DNA of 64,000 nt from Rhodocyclaceae bacterium (GTDB lineage: Bacteria; Pseudomonadota; Gammaproteobacteria; Burkholderiales; Rhodocyclaceae), in the NCBI GenBank assembly GCA_016702335.1, contig JADJEF010000020.1, positions 372,001 through 436,000 of the forward strand, in the 5' to 3' direction. Below, in pieces: positions 26,896 to 34,952 of the stretch. Position 1 is the first letter of the stretch. Each line of letters starts with the position of its first letter. A program made the position numbers and the translations under genes. Below the pieces are notes generated by a model. It worked only from the letters and a program-made list of their open reading frames with translations, was not told the DNA's origin and searched no databases.

Positions 26896-28134
26896 ATGAA
26901 AAAACCTGTTATCGGGGCGCTTGTCCTCGCCGCCGGCATTGCGGCCTATGTCGTGCTCACCGATTCGCAAGTCGGCGCTGGCGAGACGGCGATGTACAAG
27001 CTGGGCAAGGTCGAGAGGGGCGACCTCACGGCCGTCGTCGCGGCTACCGGCACGCTCAACCCGGTGGTCTCGGTGCAAGTGGGCTCTCAAGTCTCGGGGC
27101 AACTGCGCGACGTATTGGCGGACTTCAATTCGCCGGTCACCGCCAATCAGGTCATCGCGCGACTCGACCCGCAAACCTTTCAGCAGAAGCTGCGCCAAGC
27201 CGAAGCTGACCTGGAAGCCACCCAGGCCGCCGTGGCCGTGCAGCGCGCCGAGGTCGCCCGGGCACGGGCACAGCTCGCCGACGCTGAGCGCACTCTGGCG
27301 CGAAAAAAACTGCTGGTCGAGAAGCAATTCATCTCAGTGGCGGAACAGGAGACGGCGCAATCCAACTACGACGCGGTATTCGCCGCCTTTCAGGTCAGCG
27401 AAGCGCAAGCACGCAGCAGTGCCGCTGTGGTCAAACAGCGTGAGGCCCAACTGGCGCAGGCGCGTATCGATCTGGGCCGTACCGAAATTCGCTCGCCCGT
27501 TGATGGCATCGTGGTCAAGCGCAGCATCGAGCCGGGGCAAACCGTCGCCGCCAGCCTGCAGTCACCGGAGCTGTTCATTATCGCGCGCAACCTCACCGAC
27601 ATGCGCGTGGAAACCGCAGTGGACGAAGCCGACGTGGGCCGTATTGTTCCCGGCCAAAAGGCCACATTTACGGTCGATGCCTTTCCCGGACGGCGCTTCG
27701 AGGGCGAGGTGCAGCAGGTACGCAAGGCCGCCACCATTGTCTCGAACGTAGTGAGTTACACGGTGGTGATCACCACCTCCAATCCCGACCTGATTCTGTT
27801 GCCGGGCATGACGGCCAATGTACGCATCATCACCGCGCGCAAGGAAGGCGTGCTCAAGGTACCCAATGCCGCCTTGCGCTTCAAGCTGTTGGATGCGGCC
27901 AAGCCGGCAACCGCCGTCCCGCCAGCGCCGACTTCCGGAAAGCGGGCGGGCGGCATTCCCCGCGTATGGCGTCTCACCGAGGGCAAGCCCGTTGAGGTGG
28001 CCATCAAAACCGGCATCAGTGATGGCTCAGCCACCGAACTGCTCAGCGATGAACTCAAGGAAGGCGACGAGCTGATCACCGGCCAGAGCGGCGAGAAACC
28101 CAAAGCGACGGGCTTTGGTCCGCGCCTGTTTTAA
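26896..28134 (+). CDS. macA: MacA-type periplasmic adaptor with two repeat insertions
   Basis: The 412-residue protein has an N-terminal membrane anchor (residues about 4-22), a beta-barrel/lipoyl region (VGSQVSGQL), a coiled-coil hairpin near 90-180, RSPVDGIVVKRSIEPGQTV, and a C-terminal membrane-proximal domain. It would link the ABC transporter encoded next to an outer-membrane channel. Residues 25-33 (QVGAGETAM) come from one copy of the dispersed element, just after the anchor. Residues about 338-347 (TAVPPAPTSG) come from a second, opposite copy in another frame. Both keep the reading frame open. Confidence 0.9.
   Translation: MKKPVIGALVLAAGIAAYVVLTDSQVGAGETAMYKLGKVERGDLTAVVAATGTLNPVVSVQVGSQVSGQLRDVLADFNSPVTANQVIARLDPQTFQQKLRQAEADLEATQAAVAVQRAEVARARAQLADAERTLARKKLLVEKQFISVAEQETAQSNYDAVFAAFQVSEAQARSSAAVVKQREAQLAQARIDLGRTEIRSPVDGIVVKRSIEPGQTVAASLQSPELFIIARNLTDMRVETAVDEADVGRIVPGQKATFTVDAFPGRRFEGEVQQVRKAATIVSNVVSYTVVITTSNPDLILLPGMTANVRIITARKEGVLKVPNAALRFKLLDAAKPATAVPPAPTSGKRAGGIPRVWRLTEGKPVEVAIKTGISDGSATELLSDELKEGDELITGQSGEKPKATGFGPRLF
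26965..26993 (+). repeat. Dispersed 29-bp element, first copy in macA
   Basis: CGCAAGTCGGCGCTGG, CGA and GACGGCGAT match the consensus exactly. The copy is read as QVGAGETAM at the membrane-proximal end of the periplasmic region. Confidence 0.93.
27910..27938 (-). repeat. Dispersed 29-bp element, second copy in macA, opposite orientation
   Basis: The minus strand reads CCGGAAGTCGGCGCTGG followed by GACGGCGGT. On the coding strand it is read as TAVPPAPTSG, a proline-rich loop in the C-terminal domain. Confidence 0.88.
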
Positions 28135-28848
28135 GTGGCCGCAGCACTGATCGCGCCATTGATTGAGGTCAGTGGCCTCGGCAAAGACTACGCCATGGGC
28201 AACACGCTGGTGGCCGCGCTGCGCGGAGTGGATCTTCGCATCGACCGGGGTGAATTCGTGGCCATCATGGGCGCGTCAGGCTCGGGCAAGTCCACCTTCA
28301 TGAATCTGCTCGGCTGTCTCGACAAGCCCAGCCGCGGCCGCTACCGCCTCGCTGGCGAAGAAGTCTCCGGGCTGTCGGGCGACGCGCTGGCACGGGTGCG
28401 CAACCAGCGCATCGGCTTTGTCTTTCAGCACTTCAACCTGCTCGCCCGTACCAGCGCACTCGATAACGTGGCCCTGCCGCTGCTCTACGGTCACACGCCG
28501 GCGGCTGAACGCACGCAACGGGCTCGCCAACGCCTGAGCGAAGTGGGCCTTGGCGAGCGCTTGGCGCACCAGCCCTCACAGCTTTCCGGCGGTCAGCAGC
28601 AACGTGTGGCGATTGCCCGTGCGCTGGTCAATAATCCGACCCTGCTGCTTGCCGATGAGCCGACCGGCGCGCTTGACACCCACACCAGTCTGGAAATCAT
28701 GGCGCTGCTGCAAGCCCTCAACCGCGGCGGCCTGACGGTGGTGCTGGTCACGCACGAGCATGACATCGCGCGGCATGCACGGCGCATCATTACCTTCCGC
28801 GATGGTGAAGTCATCAGCGACCAACCCAATACCGTGCTGCCGGCATGA
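28135..28848 (+). CDS. MacB-type ABC transporter ATP-binding protein
   Basis: The 237-residue ATPase has Walker A GASGSGKST, the signature LSGGQQQRVAIARAL, Walker B LLLADEPTGALD, and the switch His in LVTHEH. It belongs to the LolD/MacB group of mechanotransmitter exporters. The start is GTG directly after the macA stop, so the two genes are translationally coupled. In Escherichia coli the ATPase and permease are fused in MacB; here they are separate genes. Confidence 0.92.
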   Translation: MAAALIAPLIEVSGLGKDYAMGNTLVAALRGVDLRIDRGEFVAIMGASGSGKSTFMNLLGCLDKPSRGRYRLAGEEVSGLSGDALARVRNQRIGFVFQHFNLLARTSALDNVALPLLYGHTPAAERTQRARQRLSEVGLGERLAHQPSQLSGGQQQRVAIARALVNNPTLLLADEPTGALDTHTSLEIMALLQALNRGGLTVVLVTHEHDIARHARRIITFRDGEVISDQPNTVLPA

Positions 28849-30083
28849 GCCCGCTCGCCACCCTGCGCATTGCCCTGCTCGCCCTGCGCATCAACAAGCT
28901 GCGCTCGGCGCTGACCATGCTTGGCATCATCATCGGCGTGGCCGCCGTGATCATCATGATTGCGGTGGGGCGCGGTGCCCAGCTCCGCGTACAGGACCAG
29001 ATCCGCAGCCTCGGCTCGAATATTGTAATGGTGCTCAACGGCACCAATACCTCGGGCGGCGCCCGCGGCGGTGCCGGCTCGCAACCGACCATCTTTGAAG
29101 AAGACGCCTATGCGCTGGGGCGCGAGATTGAGGAGGTGCAAGCCGCCGCGCCTACCCTGCGTGGCAGCGGCCAGGTGGTGTTTGGCAATGCCAACTGGTC
29201 CACCGTTTTCTACGGCACCACGACCGACTATCTCACCGTGCGCGAATGGGGTATTGCGGAAGGACGTCCGTTCGAGGACGCCGAGATGAACGGTGCCGGC
29301 AAGGTGGCGCTGATCGGGCAGACCGTGGCCAACAGTCTTTTCGGCGACGCAAACCCGGTCGACCAGGTGATCCGCATCCGCAAAGTTCCACTCACCGTCA
29401 TCGGTGTGCTGGAGCGCAAGGGCCAGAACATGATGGGGCAGGATCAGGACGACATCGTGCTCATGCCCCTCAGTACAGCACGTAATCGCATCATGGGCAA
29501 CCCGGCTTCGCCGGGAAAATCACGCAATATCTCGAGCATCATGGTCAAGATGCGCGATGGACCACAGATGGATCAGGGCATCGCGCACATGCGCGAACTG
29601 CTGCGCCAGCGTCATCGCTTGCAAGACGATCAGGACGACGACTTCTATGTGCGCAACCTCTCTGAAATTCTCGAGGCGCAGGAAGCCGCGTCCAAAGTCA
29701 TGGCCATGCTGCTGGCGGCAGTGGCTTCGGTGTCTTTGCTGGTGGGCGGCATCGGCATCATGAACATCATGCTGGTCTCGGTCACCGAGCGCACCCGCGA
29801 AATCGGCTTGCGCATGGCCGTCGGTGCGCGCGGGCGCGACATCCTGCTGCAGTTTCTGGTCGAGGCGGTGACTTTGTCGCTGATCGGCGGGCTGCTGGGC
29901 ATCGCGCTCGGCATTGGCGGGCAGGAGCTGATCGCCCGCTTTGCCGGCTGGCCCACCGTCCTCTCGCTCGACGCCATGCTGCTCGCGGCGGGCTTTGCCG
30001 CCTTCGTCGGCGTGTTTTTTGGCTACTATCCGGCGCGCAAGGCTGCCTCGCTCTCGCCCATCGACGCGCTGCGCTACGAGTAG
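28845..30083 (+). CDS. MacB-type ABC transporter permease
   Basis: The 412-residue permease has one N-terminal membrane helix (RSALTMLGIIIGVAAVI), a large MacB-type periplasmic domain (about 50-275), and three C-terminal FtsX-type helices ending in PARKAASLSPIDALRYE, the family tail. It overlaps the ATPase gene by four bases. With the MacA-like adaptor it would form a tripartite efflux pump for peptides, macrolides or siderophores; the substrate is unknown. Confidence 0.92.
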   Translation: MSPLATLRIALLALRINKLRSALTMLGIIIGVAAVIIMIAVGRGAQLRVQDQIRSLGSNIVMVLNGTNTSGGARGGAGSQPTIFEEDAYALGREIEEVQAAAPTLRGSGQVVFGNANWSTVFYGTTTDYLTVREWGIAEGRPFEDAEMNGAGKVALIGQTVANSLFGDANPVDQVIRIRKVPLTVIGVLERKGQNMMGQDQDDIVLMPLSTARNRIMGNPASPGKSRNISSIMVKMRDGPQMDQGIAHMRELLRQRHRLQDDQDDDFYVRNLSEILEAQEAASKVMAMLLAAVASVSLLVGGIGIMNIMLVSVTERTREIGLRMAVGARGRDILLQFLVEAVTLSLIGGLLGIALGIGGQELIARFAGWPTVLSLDAMLLAAGFAAFVGVFFGYYPARKAASLSPIDALRYE

Positions 30084-30100
30084 CGCAGCGCGTTTGCCAG

Positions 30101-30724
30101 CTAAGCACCGGTGGCAACGTGGCGCACCAGTAGCGCTGCCATTACCCACATCGTCAACCCGATCAAGGCATCCAGCACCTGCCAGGCACGGGGGCGGGCA
30201 AACCAGGGTGCCAACCAGCGCGCACCAAAACCCAGTAGCCCGAACCAGACCATGCTGGCCGTGCTCGCCCCGAGCACGAACCACCCGCGCAGCTCGGTGG
30301 GCTGTTGCGCGCCAATGCTGCCAACCAGCAGTACGGTATCGAGATAGACATGAGGGTTGAGCAGCGTAAACGCCGCAGCCTGGGCAAGCGCTGCGCCATG
30401 GCTCAGACCGCTACCGCGGGTCGTCGCCTGCAATATCTGCGGCTGGCGCGCCCGGCGCAACGCCTGCACGCCATAGGCCGCGAGAAACACCGCACCCACC
30501 AGCGCCAAACCACGCGCCAGCCCCGGGCTTTCACCCAGTGCCTGCGCCATGCCCAGTACGCCGGCGGCGATCAACAAGGCATCCGTCGCAGCGCAAAACA
30601 ACACGACGCTACCCACATGCTCGCGGCGTAAACCTTGGCGCAGCACAAACGCATTCTGCGCACCAATCGCAACGATGAGCCCGAAACTCAGGGCCAACCC
30701 TTGAACAAAAACCGTGAAGAACAT
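30101..30724 (-). CDS. argO: LysE/ArgO-type amino-acid exporter
   Basis: The 207-residue membrane protein has six hydrophobic segments and the LysE family start GLALSFGLIVAIGAQNAFVLRQG, with NPHVYLDTVLL in the middle. ArgO exports arginine (LysE lysine and arginine). An AGAGGG eight bases before ATG 30724 makes that the likely start rather than a GTG nine bases upstream. It is divergent from an ArgP-type regulator, the known partner of argO, which supports the substrate call. Confidence 0.88.
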   Translation of the reverse strand: MFFTVFVQGLALSFGLIVAIGAQNAFVLRQGLRREHVGSVVLFCAATDALLIAAGVLGMAQALGESPGLARGLALVGAVFLAAYGVQALRRARQPQILQATTRGSGLSHGAALAQAAAFTLLNPHVYLDTVLLVGSIGAQQPTELRGWFVLGASTASMVWFGLLGFGARWLAPWFARPRAWQVLDALIGLTMWVMAALLVRHVATGA

Positions 30725-30793
30725 GGCGAGCACCCTCTGTCAGTGAAAATTGACGTGCAGCTTGCCGTAGCGCAACAATGAAGGCAAACTATC

Positions 30794-30816
30794 TTTACTT
30801 AAATCGATTTAGTAAA
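30794..30816. promoter_or_regulatory. Palindromic operator between argO and argP
   Basis: TTTACT-T-AAATCGATTT-AGTAAA has perfectly complementary outer arms and a palindromic centre, offset by one base. It lies nine bases before the argP start in the divergent promoter region. This position fits an ArgP binding site with autoregulation, although ArgP sites are normally degenerate. Confidence 0.5.
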
Positions 30817-30824
30817 ATTACGTT

Positions 30825-31727
30825 ATGCTCGACTATGACTCGCTCGCAGCCATGGCCGCTGTCATCCGCGAAGGCAGCTTCGACCGGGCCGCCCGCGCGC
30901 TCAACGTGACGCCATCGGCAGTGTCGCAACGCATTCGGCTACTTGAGGAGCGCGTCGGCTGCGCATTGGTGATACGCGCCCAACCCTGTCAGGCCACCGA
31001 CATGGGTCGCCGTCTGTGCCAGCACGTAGATCGGGTGCGCCTGCTTGAGCAGGAGTTGCATGACGCGCTGCCAACACTCGCTCCCGAGCGTGCCGTCAGA
31101 CTGCCCTTGCCCGTTGCCGTGAATGCGGACAGTCTGGCCACCTGGTTTGCGCCGGCACTTGCTGCGTTTGCTACCGAGGCACCGGTGCTGATGGAGATTG
31201 CCGTCGACGATCAGGAACATACTGCCCAGTGGTTGCGCAGCGGCGTCGTGCTCGCGGCGGTGACGGGCTCGGCACGGCCTCCCGTTGGGTGCAATAGCCA
31301 GCTACTGGGTGCCATGCGCTACATCGCCGCAGCGAGCCCCGCATTCATGACGCGCTATTTCAGCGAGAGTGTGGGCGCGCGCAGTCTGGCGCATGCGCCC
31401 AGTCTGGTATTCAACCCGAAAGACGAGTTGCAAACGCGCTGGGCGCACCGCTTGTGTCATCGGCATGTCGAGCTGCCCCGTCACACGCTGCCCTCGTCGC
31501 ATGCCTTTGTCACCGCGACTCTGGCTGGCATGGGCTGGGGGCTGCATCCGCAGGCACTGATCGCTCGCCATCTCGAGGACGGTGCGCTGGTGGAACTGGT
31601 GCCAGACAGCTGGCTGGACGTACCGTTGTACTGGCAGCAGGCCCGCGCTACATCGGCCGTACTCGATGGCTTGAGCCGGCAGATATTGGCGGCGGGCCGC
31701 TCATCGCTGAGGCAGGACCCACTGTGA
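30825..31727 (+). CDS. argP: LysR-family regulator ArgP
   Basis: The 300-residue protein begins with LDYDSLAAMAAVIREGSFDRAARALNV and SAVSQRIRLLEERVG, the winged-helix region of ArgP (IciA). An effector-binding domain follows. ArgP activates argO in the presence of arginine and is antagonised by lysine. The gene is divergent from argO, as in many proteobacteria. The arginase gene at 17.1 kb is a separate arginine-related locus. Confidence 0.9.
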   Translation: MLDYDSLAAMAAVIREGSFDRAARALNVTPSAVSQRIRLLEERVGCALVIRAQPCQATDMGRRLCQHVDRVRLLEQELHDALPTLAPERAVRLPLPVAVNADSLATWFAPALAAFATEAPVLMEIAVDDQEHTAQWLRSGVVLAAVTGSARPPVGCNSQLLGAMRYIAAASPAFMTRYFSESVGARSLAHAPSLVFNPKDELQTRWAHRLCHRHVELPRHTLPSSHAFVTATLAGMGWGLHPQALIARHLEDGALVELVPDSWLDVPLYWQQARATSAVLDGLSRQILAAGRSSLRQDPL

Positions 31728-31770
31728 TCAGACGCCTTGCGCGGCGCTGACCGGACGATTGCCGCGCCAG

Positions 31771-31851
31771 CAAAAAAATCCCGGCACGAGGCCGGGACTA
31801 AAACGATTCCAGGGGAATCGCGGAGGAGAAGAAATGGTGCAGCACACCTTG
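31771..31851 (-). ncRNA. Candidate trans-acting small RNA with anti-Shine-Dalgarno stretch
   Basis: On the minus strand TTGTGT and TAGAGT with 17-base spacing (31886-31858) form a promoter. A small GGTG/CACC hairpin follows (31848-31836), then an unpaired CTTCTCCTCC (31831-31822), a 7-bp hairpin CGATTCC/GGAATCG (31820-31804), and a terminator TCCCGGC/GCCGGGA (31797-31779) with seven Ts. No minus-strand gene lies upstream that would need this terminator. A plus-strand reading gives a strong GGAGGAG followed by a 14-codon frame, but no terminator for that direction. Confidence 0.5.
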
Positions 31852-31934
31852 AGTTGCACTCTAATTAAAGCTTCCTAACAACACAATCCAGTACCTCGGA
31901 ACTTCATTGATGAATTTCTGTCCATAATTAGCCC

Positions 31935-32912
31935 ATGGATCGCACAGCAGAAATGGCCGCGTTTGTCCGCACCGTACAAAGTGGCGGCTTCACCGCCGCT
32001 GCCCGTGCGATGGAACTCACCCCATCCGCGGTCTCAAAGCTGGTCGCCCGACTGGAAGACCGGCTCGGCGTCCGCCTGCTCCAGCGCACCACTCGCCGTA
32101 TTGAGATCACTCCCGAGGGCGATGCCTTTTTTCACCGCGCCCGCGATATTTTGGCGGCGCTGGATGAAGCCGAGGCCGAAGTGACGACCGCACGCGATAA
32201 CCCGAGCGGCCGCTTGCGATTGGTCTCAGGTGCCGCCTTCGGCGCGCATCAACTCACCCCGGCAGTGCCGGCGTTTCTCGCGCTTTATCCCAAGATCACG
32301 CTCGACCTGACGCTGACCGACGTGCGCGCCCGCTCACGCGAAGAGAACTTCGATCTCGCCATTCGGGTCGGGCCGCTCGATGACTCCTCGGTGGTCGCCC
32401 GCCGCATCTGCAGCCTGGAACGTCTGGTCGTGGCTTCGCCCGCCTATTTGGAAACCCACGGCTGCCCACAACACCCTGACGAACTGAGTCAGCATCGCTG
32501 CCTTTGGAACAGCAGCCTGCCTGCGCTACGCGACTGGCCCTTCAAGGATGGCGAAAGCGTACGTAGTGTTCGCGTGGTTGGCCCGGTGGTGGTCAATAAC
32601 AATGAGACGCTGCGAAACCTGGCACTCGCCGGGGTAGGCATTGCGCGCCTGCCCGACGTGATGATCGGAGACGACCTGCGCAGCGGCCGGCTGCTGCGCA
32701 TTCTCGACGATCACGCACACCATGAACCGGTGACAGTGTTCGCCACGTACGCCAGCGGGCGCAATCTCTCACCGAAAGTGCGGGTGATGATCGACTTTCT
32801 CACGGAGCGCTTTGGCTCGGCCCCCTGGCGTTGGCGCGCACCGGCTGCAGACGCTGATCGCCGTATCGCCAGCGCCGACTTGCGGACTCATGGGGGCTCT
32901 GTCGCGGCGTGA
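31935..32912 (+). CDS. LysR-family transcriptional regulator, repeat-derived C-terminus
   Basis: The 325-residue regulator starts MDRTAEMAAFVRTVQSGGF and has SAVSKLVARLEDRLGVRLLQRTTR, the helix-turn-helix and linker of LysR proteins. The effector domain with SREENFDLAIRVG resembles the CrgA/DsdC-like group. The last ~20 residues are beyond the usual family end and include RRIASADLRTHGG, encoded by a reverse copy of the dispersed element at 32857-32885. Its end overlaps the convergent comB gene by 25 bases. Target genes are not evident. Confidence 0.87.
   Translation: MDRTAEMAAFVRTVQSGGFTAAARAMELTPSAVSKLVARLEDRLGVRLLQRTTRRIEITPEGDAFFHRARDILAALDEAEAEVTTARDNPSGRLRLVSGAAFGAHQLTPAVPAFLALYPKITLDLTLTDVRARSREENFDLAIRVGPLDDSSVVARRICSLERLVVASPAYLETHGCPQHPDELSQHRCLWNSSLPALRDWPFKDGESVRSVRVVGPVVVNNNETLRNLALAGVGIARLPDVMIGDDLRSGRLLRILDDHAHHEPVTVFATYASGRNLSPKVRVMIDFLTERFGSAPWRWRAPAADADRRIASADLRTHGGSVAA
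32857..32885 (-). repeat. Dispersed 29-bp element in LysR gene 3' end
   Basis: The minus strand reads CCGCAAGTCGGCGCTGG, CGA and TACGGCGAT. On the coding strand it is read as RRIASADLR. The element ends two bases before the convergent comB stop. Confidence 0.92.
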
Positions 32913-33592
32913 ATGACGAGCCCGGCACCATGGCGTCGGACGGGCATGGCAAAGTCGTATTGATCAACCGCAGCGCACAGGCGCAGATCGTCCAGCGGCA
33001 GATGGGGCCACGTCCCGGTCTGGAAGCGGCGGCCAAAGTCGGAGCACCACACCCGCTCGGTAAAGGGCGCCGGATGCACCGGCTCGCCACACAGCAACGC
33101 CTCGATATAGTCGGCGCAGGCAAGGTCCTCGTCGCCATCGCGGTCAGCCCATTCCCCGGTGATGACGAAGCACACCCGTTGCGCGTTCGACCGGGCAATC
33201 GCACGCGCCGTTGCGCGGGCGCAGACGAGGCTGGCGGCGTACAGCGAGCTCTGCTCACGGTAGCGATGCAGTCCCTGAACGCCCCCTGCCGTGCTCAGGA
33301 TCACTGGCCGGCCGTTCAGCGCGATGGTGTTCAGGGTCGCAGGCGAGTTGCCGACATCGAAGCCGGGCGCTGGCGCGCCACCGACCACGGCACCGATGGT
33401 TATCGACTTGTCGATCTCGTGCCCCAGAGACTGAGCCTCGTCGAGAGCCAGCACCGGATACACCACTGATGCGCCATTGGCCAGCGCGACCGCCACGGTG
33501 GTGAAGGAACGCAGGACATCGATAACGACCACGGTATCCCCGGCGGCCGGGGGTGGAGGTTCGCGATTCAGAAAGTGTCGTTCGAAGTGCAT
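32888..33592 (-). CDS. comB: ComB-family 2-phosphosulfolactate phosphatase
   Basis: The 234-residue protein has VVVIDVLRSFTTVAVALANGA near the start and EDLACADYIE in the second half, both characteristic of the ComB family. ComB hydrolyses 2-phosphosulfolactate in coenzyme M synthesis in methanogens. Bacterial homologues occur without that pathway and their substrate is uncertain. No sulfolactate or coenzyme M gene is nearby. It is convergent with the LysR gene. Confidence 0.85.
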   Translation of the reverse strand: MHFERHFLNREPPPPAAGDTVVVIDVLRSFTTVAVALANGASVVYPVLALDEAQSLGHEIDKSITIGAVVGGAPAPGFDVGNSPATLNTIALNGRPVILSTAGGVQGLHRYREQSSLYAASLVCARATARAIARSNAQRVCFVITGEWADRDGDEDLACADYIEALLCGEPVHPAPFTERVWCSDFGRRFQTGTWPHLPLDDLRLCAAVDQYDFAMPVRRHGAGLVIHAATEPP

Positions 33593-33634
33593 GGTCGAAG
33601 CAATCTACCACCAGCGGGCGCTACCGCTTGTGCC

Positions 33635-33715
33635 TCATGCAGCCGTCGAGTCGGGCTGGCCTGTAAGCACCGCAGCGACTGCGCCTCCCACTAAAGCGGC
33701 CAGAGCGATTTTCAT
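33635..33715 (-). CDS. Possible 26-residue hydrophobic peptide
   Basis: An ATG at 33715 opens MKIALAALVGGAVAAVLTG, then eight polar residues and a stop. It resembles a signal or membrane-anchor segment and sits just upstream of comB on the same strand. The ribosome binding site is weak (CGGAAA). It may be chance; the rest of the 286-base gap holds only the promoter of the next gene. Confidence 0.25.
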   Translation of the reverse strand: MKIALAALVGGAVAAVLTGQPDSTAA

Positions 33716-33774
33716 TTTCCGTAAGTGGCGCAGGCACTTTGTACTGAATATCCTTGGCAGAGAAGGGAAGTCAA

Positions 33775-33802
33775 TTGACTCTGAGCGCTTGAGCTCTATA
33801 AA
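33775..33802 (+). promoter_or_regulatory. Sigma-70 promoter for the receiver-CheX gene
   Basis: TTGACT at 33775-33780 and TATAAA at 33797-33802 are separated by 16 bases. They lie 76 bases before the ATG of the downstream gene. Confidence 0.7.
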
Positions 33803-33878
33803 TGCACACTTCGCGTTAGCATGTCGCTTCGCAGCCGTGTGATTTTCCTAAAAATCCTGAACAAAAAGCGAGACAACC

Positions 33879-34829
33879 ATGAGCGAAACCACTGAAATCG
33901 ACAAAGCCAGCCTGAAAAGCAAGGTACTGCTGGTTGATACCAACAAAGACATTCTGCCGGTAACCAAGCTGTTTCTTGACGAGGCTAACCTCATCGGCGT
34001 GCGCGCCAACAAGAGCGACGTGATGGAGGTTCTCAAATCCAATGTCGATCTCGGTGCCATCCTTCTTGCAGAGTCGTATGACGACAACCCGGTGGGCGGG
34101 ATCGAGATGGCGCGGCAAATCCACGCGGCGCGCCCGGAGTTGCCGATTTTTCTGCGCCGGGAGAAGCACGACAATCTTGATAACCTGGACGAAGACACCC
34201 GGCGCATGTTTTGTGCTGCGTATACGATAGGCAGCCTGTTTCGCATGCGTAAGGTGGTTGATGAGTACATTTTCTGCCTGATTTACCCGAACCTGCTTGT
34301 GCGAGGAATTCAAGAAATTACCGAGCGCGTCCTGGATAGCCAAAACACGAATAGCAATGTCGTATGCGACACACCCTATGTAGTCAGGGACCGCATCATT
34401 GTTGGCGATACAGTCAGCCTGATTCCGCTTGAGAGCAGTTGGTGCCGTGGCTACATGATGCTGCAGGTCGCTGATCCGGACGACAATGCATCGCCCTTGG
34501 CTAGCAAAGTCAGCGATCGTTTGGGCGAGATCACCAATCTGGTCTGGGGTGAATTCAAGAATCGCTACATATCAGACGAGCAAGCCTCCAACTCCTCGCG
34601 CACCCAGGTGCCATTGCTGATCAAGCTCAATCGCAAATACATATCATTTGGATCGGATGATCCGCAGCTATGCTTCAAATATGTACTAACTGACCGCGAC
34701 GATCCCAAAATCAGTGTCGTGCTGTCCCAGCGCTTCATATTCAACCTGAGCTGGTCGCCGGAGGCTTTCAAGGAAATCCATCACTCTGTGGAATCGCTGG
34801 TCGACTCGGGTGAACTGGAGTTTTTTTAG
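33879..34829 (+). CDS. Degenerate receiver fused to CheX-like phosphatase domain
   Basis: The 316-residue protein has a receiver-like fold at about 14-130 (KVLLVDTNKDILPVTKLFL), but the usual phospho-Asp stretch reads ILLAESYDDN, so the acceptor and neighbouring Pro are missing. The C-terminal half (about 150-310, with a SDRLGEITNLVWGEFKNR helix) resembles the CheC/CheX chemotaxis phosphatase fold, which dephosphorylates CheY. The ExxN signature of active CheC/CheX is present as EITN. Codon use looks less GC-rich than its neighbours. It is monocistronic with a good promoter. Confidence 0.72.
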   Translation: MSETTEIDKASLKSKVLLVDTNKDILPVTKLFLDEANLIGVRANKSDVMEVLKSNVDLGAILLAESYDDNPVGGIEMARQIHAARPELPIFLRREKHDNLDNLDEDTRRMFCAAYTIGSLFRMRKVVDEYIFCLIYPNLLVRGIQEITERVLDSQNTNSNVVCDTPYVVRDRIIVGDTVSLIPLESSWCRGYMMLQVADPDDNASPLASKVSDRLGEITNLVWGEFKNRYISDEQASNSSRTQVPLLIKLNRKYISFGSDDPQLCFKYVLTDRDDPKISVVLSQRFIFNLSWSPEAFKEIHHSVESLVDSGELEFF

Positions 34830-34859
34830 GCGCAACCCGATGCCCCAGTCGAGCGCTCT

Positions 34860-34888
34860 ATCGCCGTGTTGCCAGCGCCGACTTGCGG
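34860..34888 (-). repeat. Dispersed 29-bp element, intergenic
   Basis: The minus strand reads CCGCAAGTCGGCGCTGG, CA and ACACGGCGAT. It is located between the convergent CheX-like and rlmD genes and could contribute to transcription termination. Confidence 0.9.
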
Positions 34889-34952
34889 AAATTCAGAAGA
34901 GGGTCATGAACGGGGGGGCATCGATAGAAGCACGCTGATCGCACGGTCGCTT

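Noticed and set aside
31834..31878. A 14-codon leader peptide with a strong Shine-Dalgarno sequence
   Set aside because: No terminator or gene on the plus strand fits it. The same sequence is better explained as the anti-Shine-Dalgarno part of a minus-strand small RNA, though it is not excluded.
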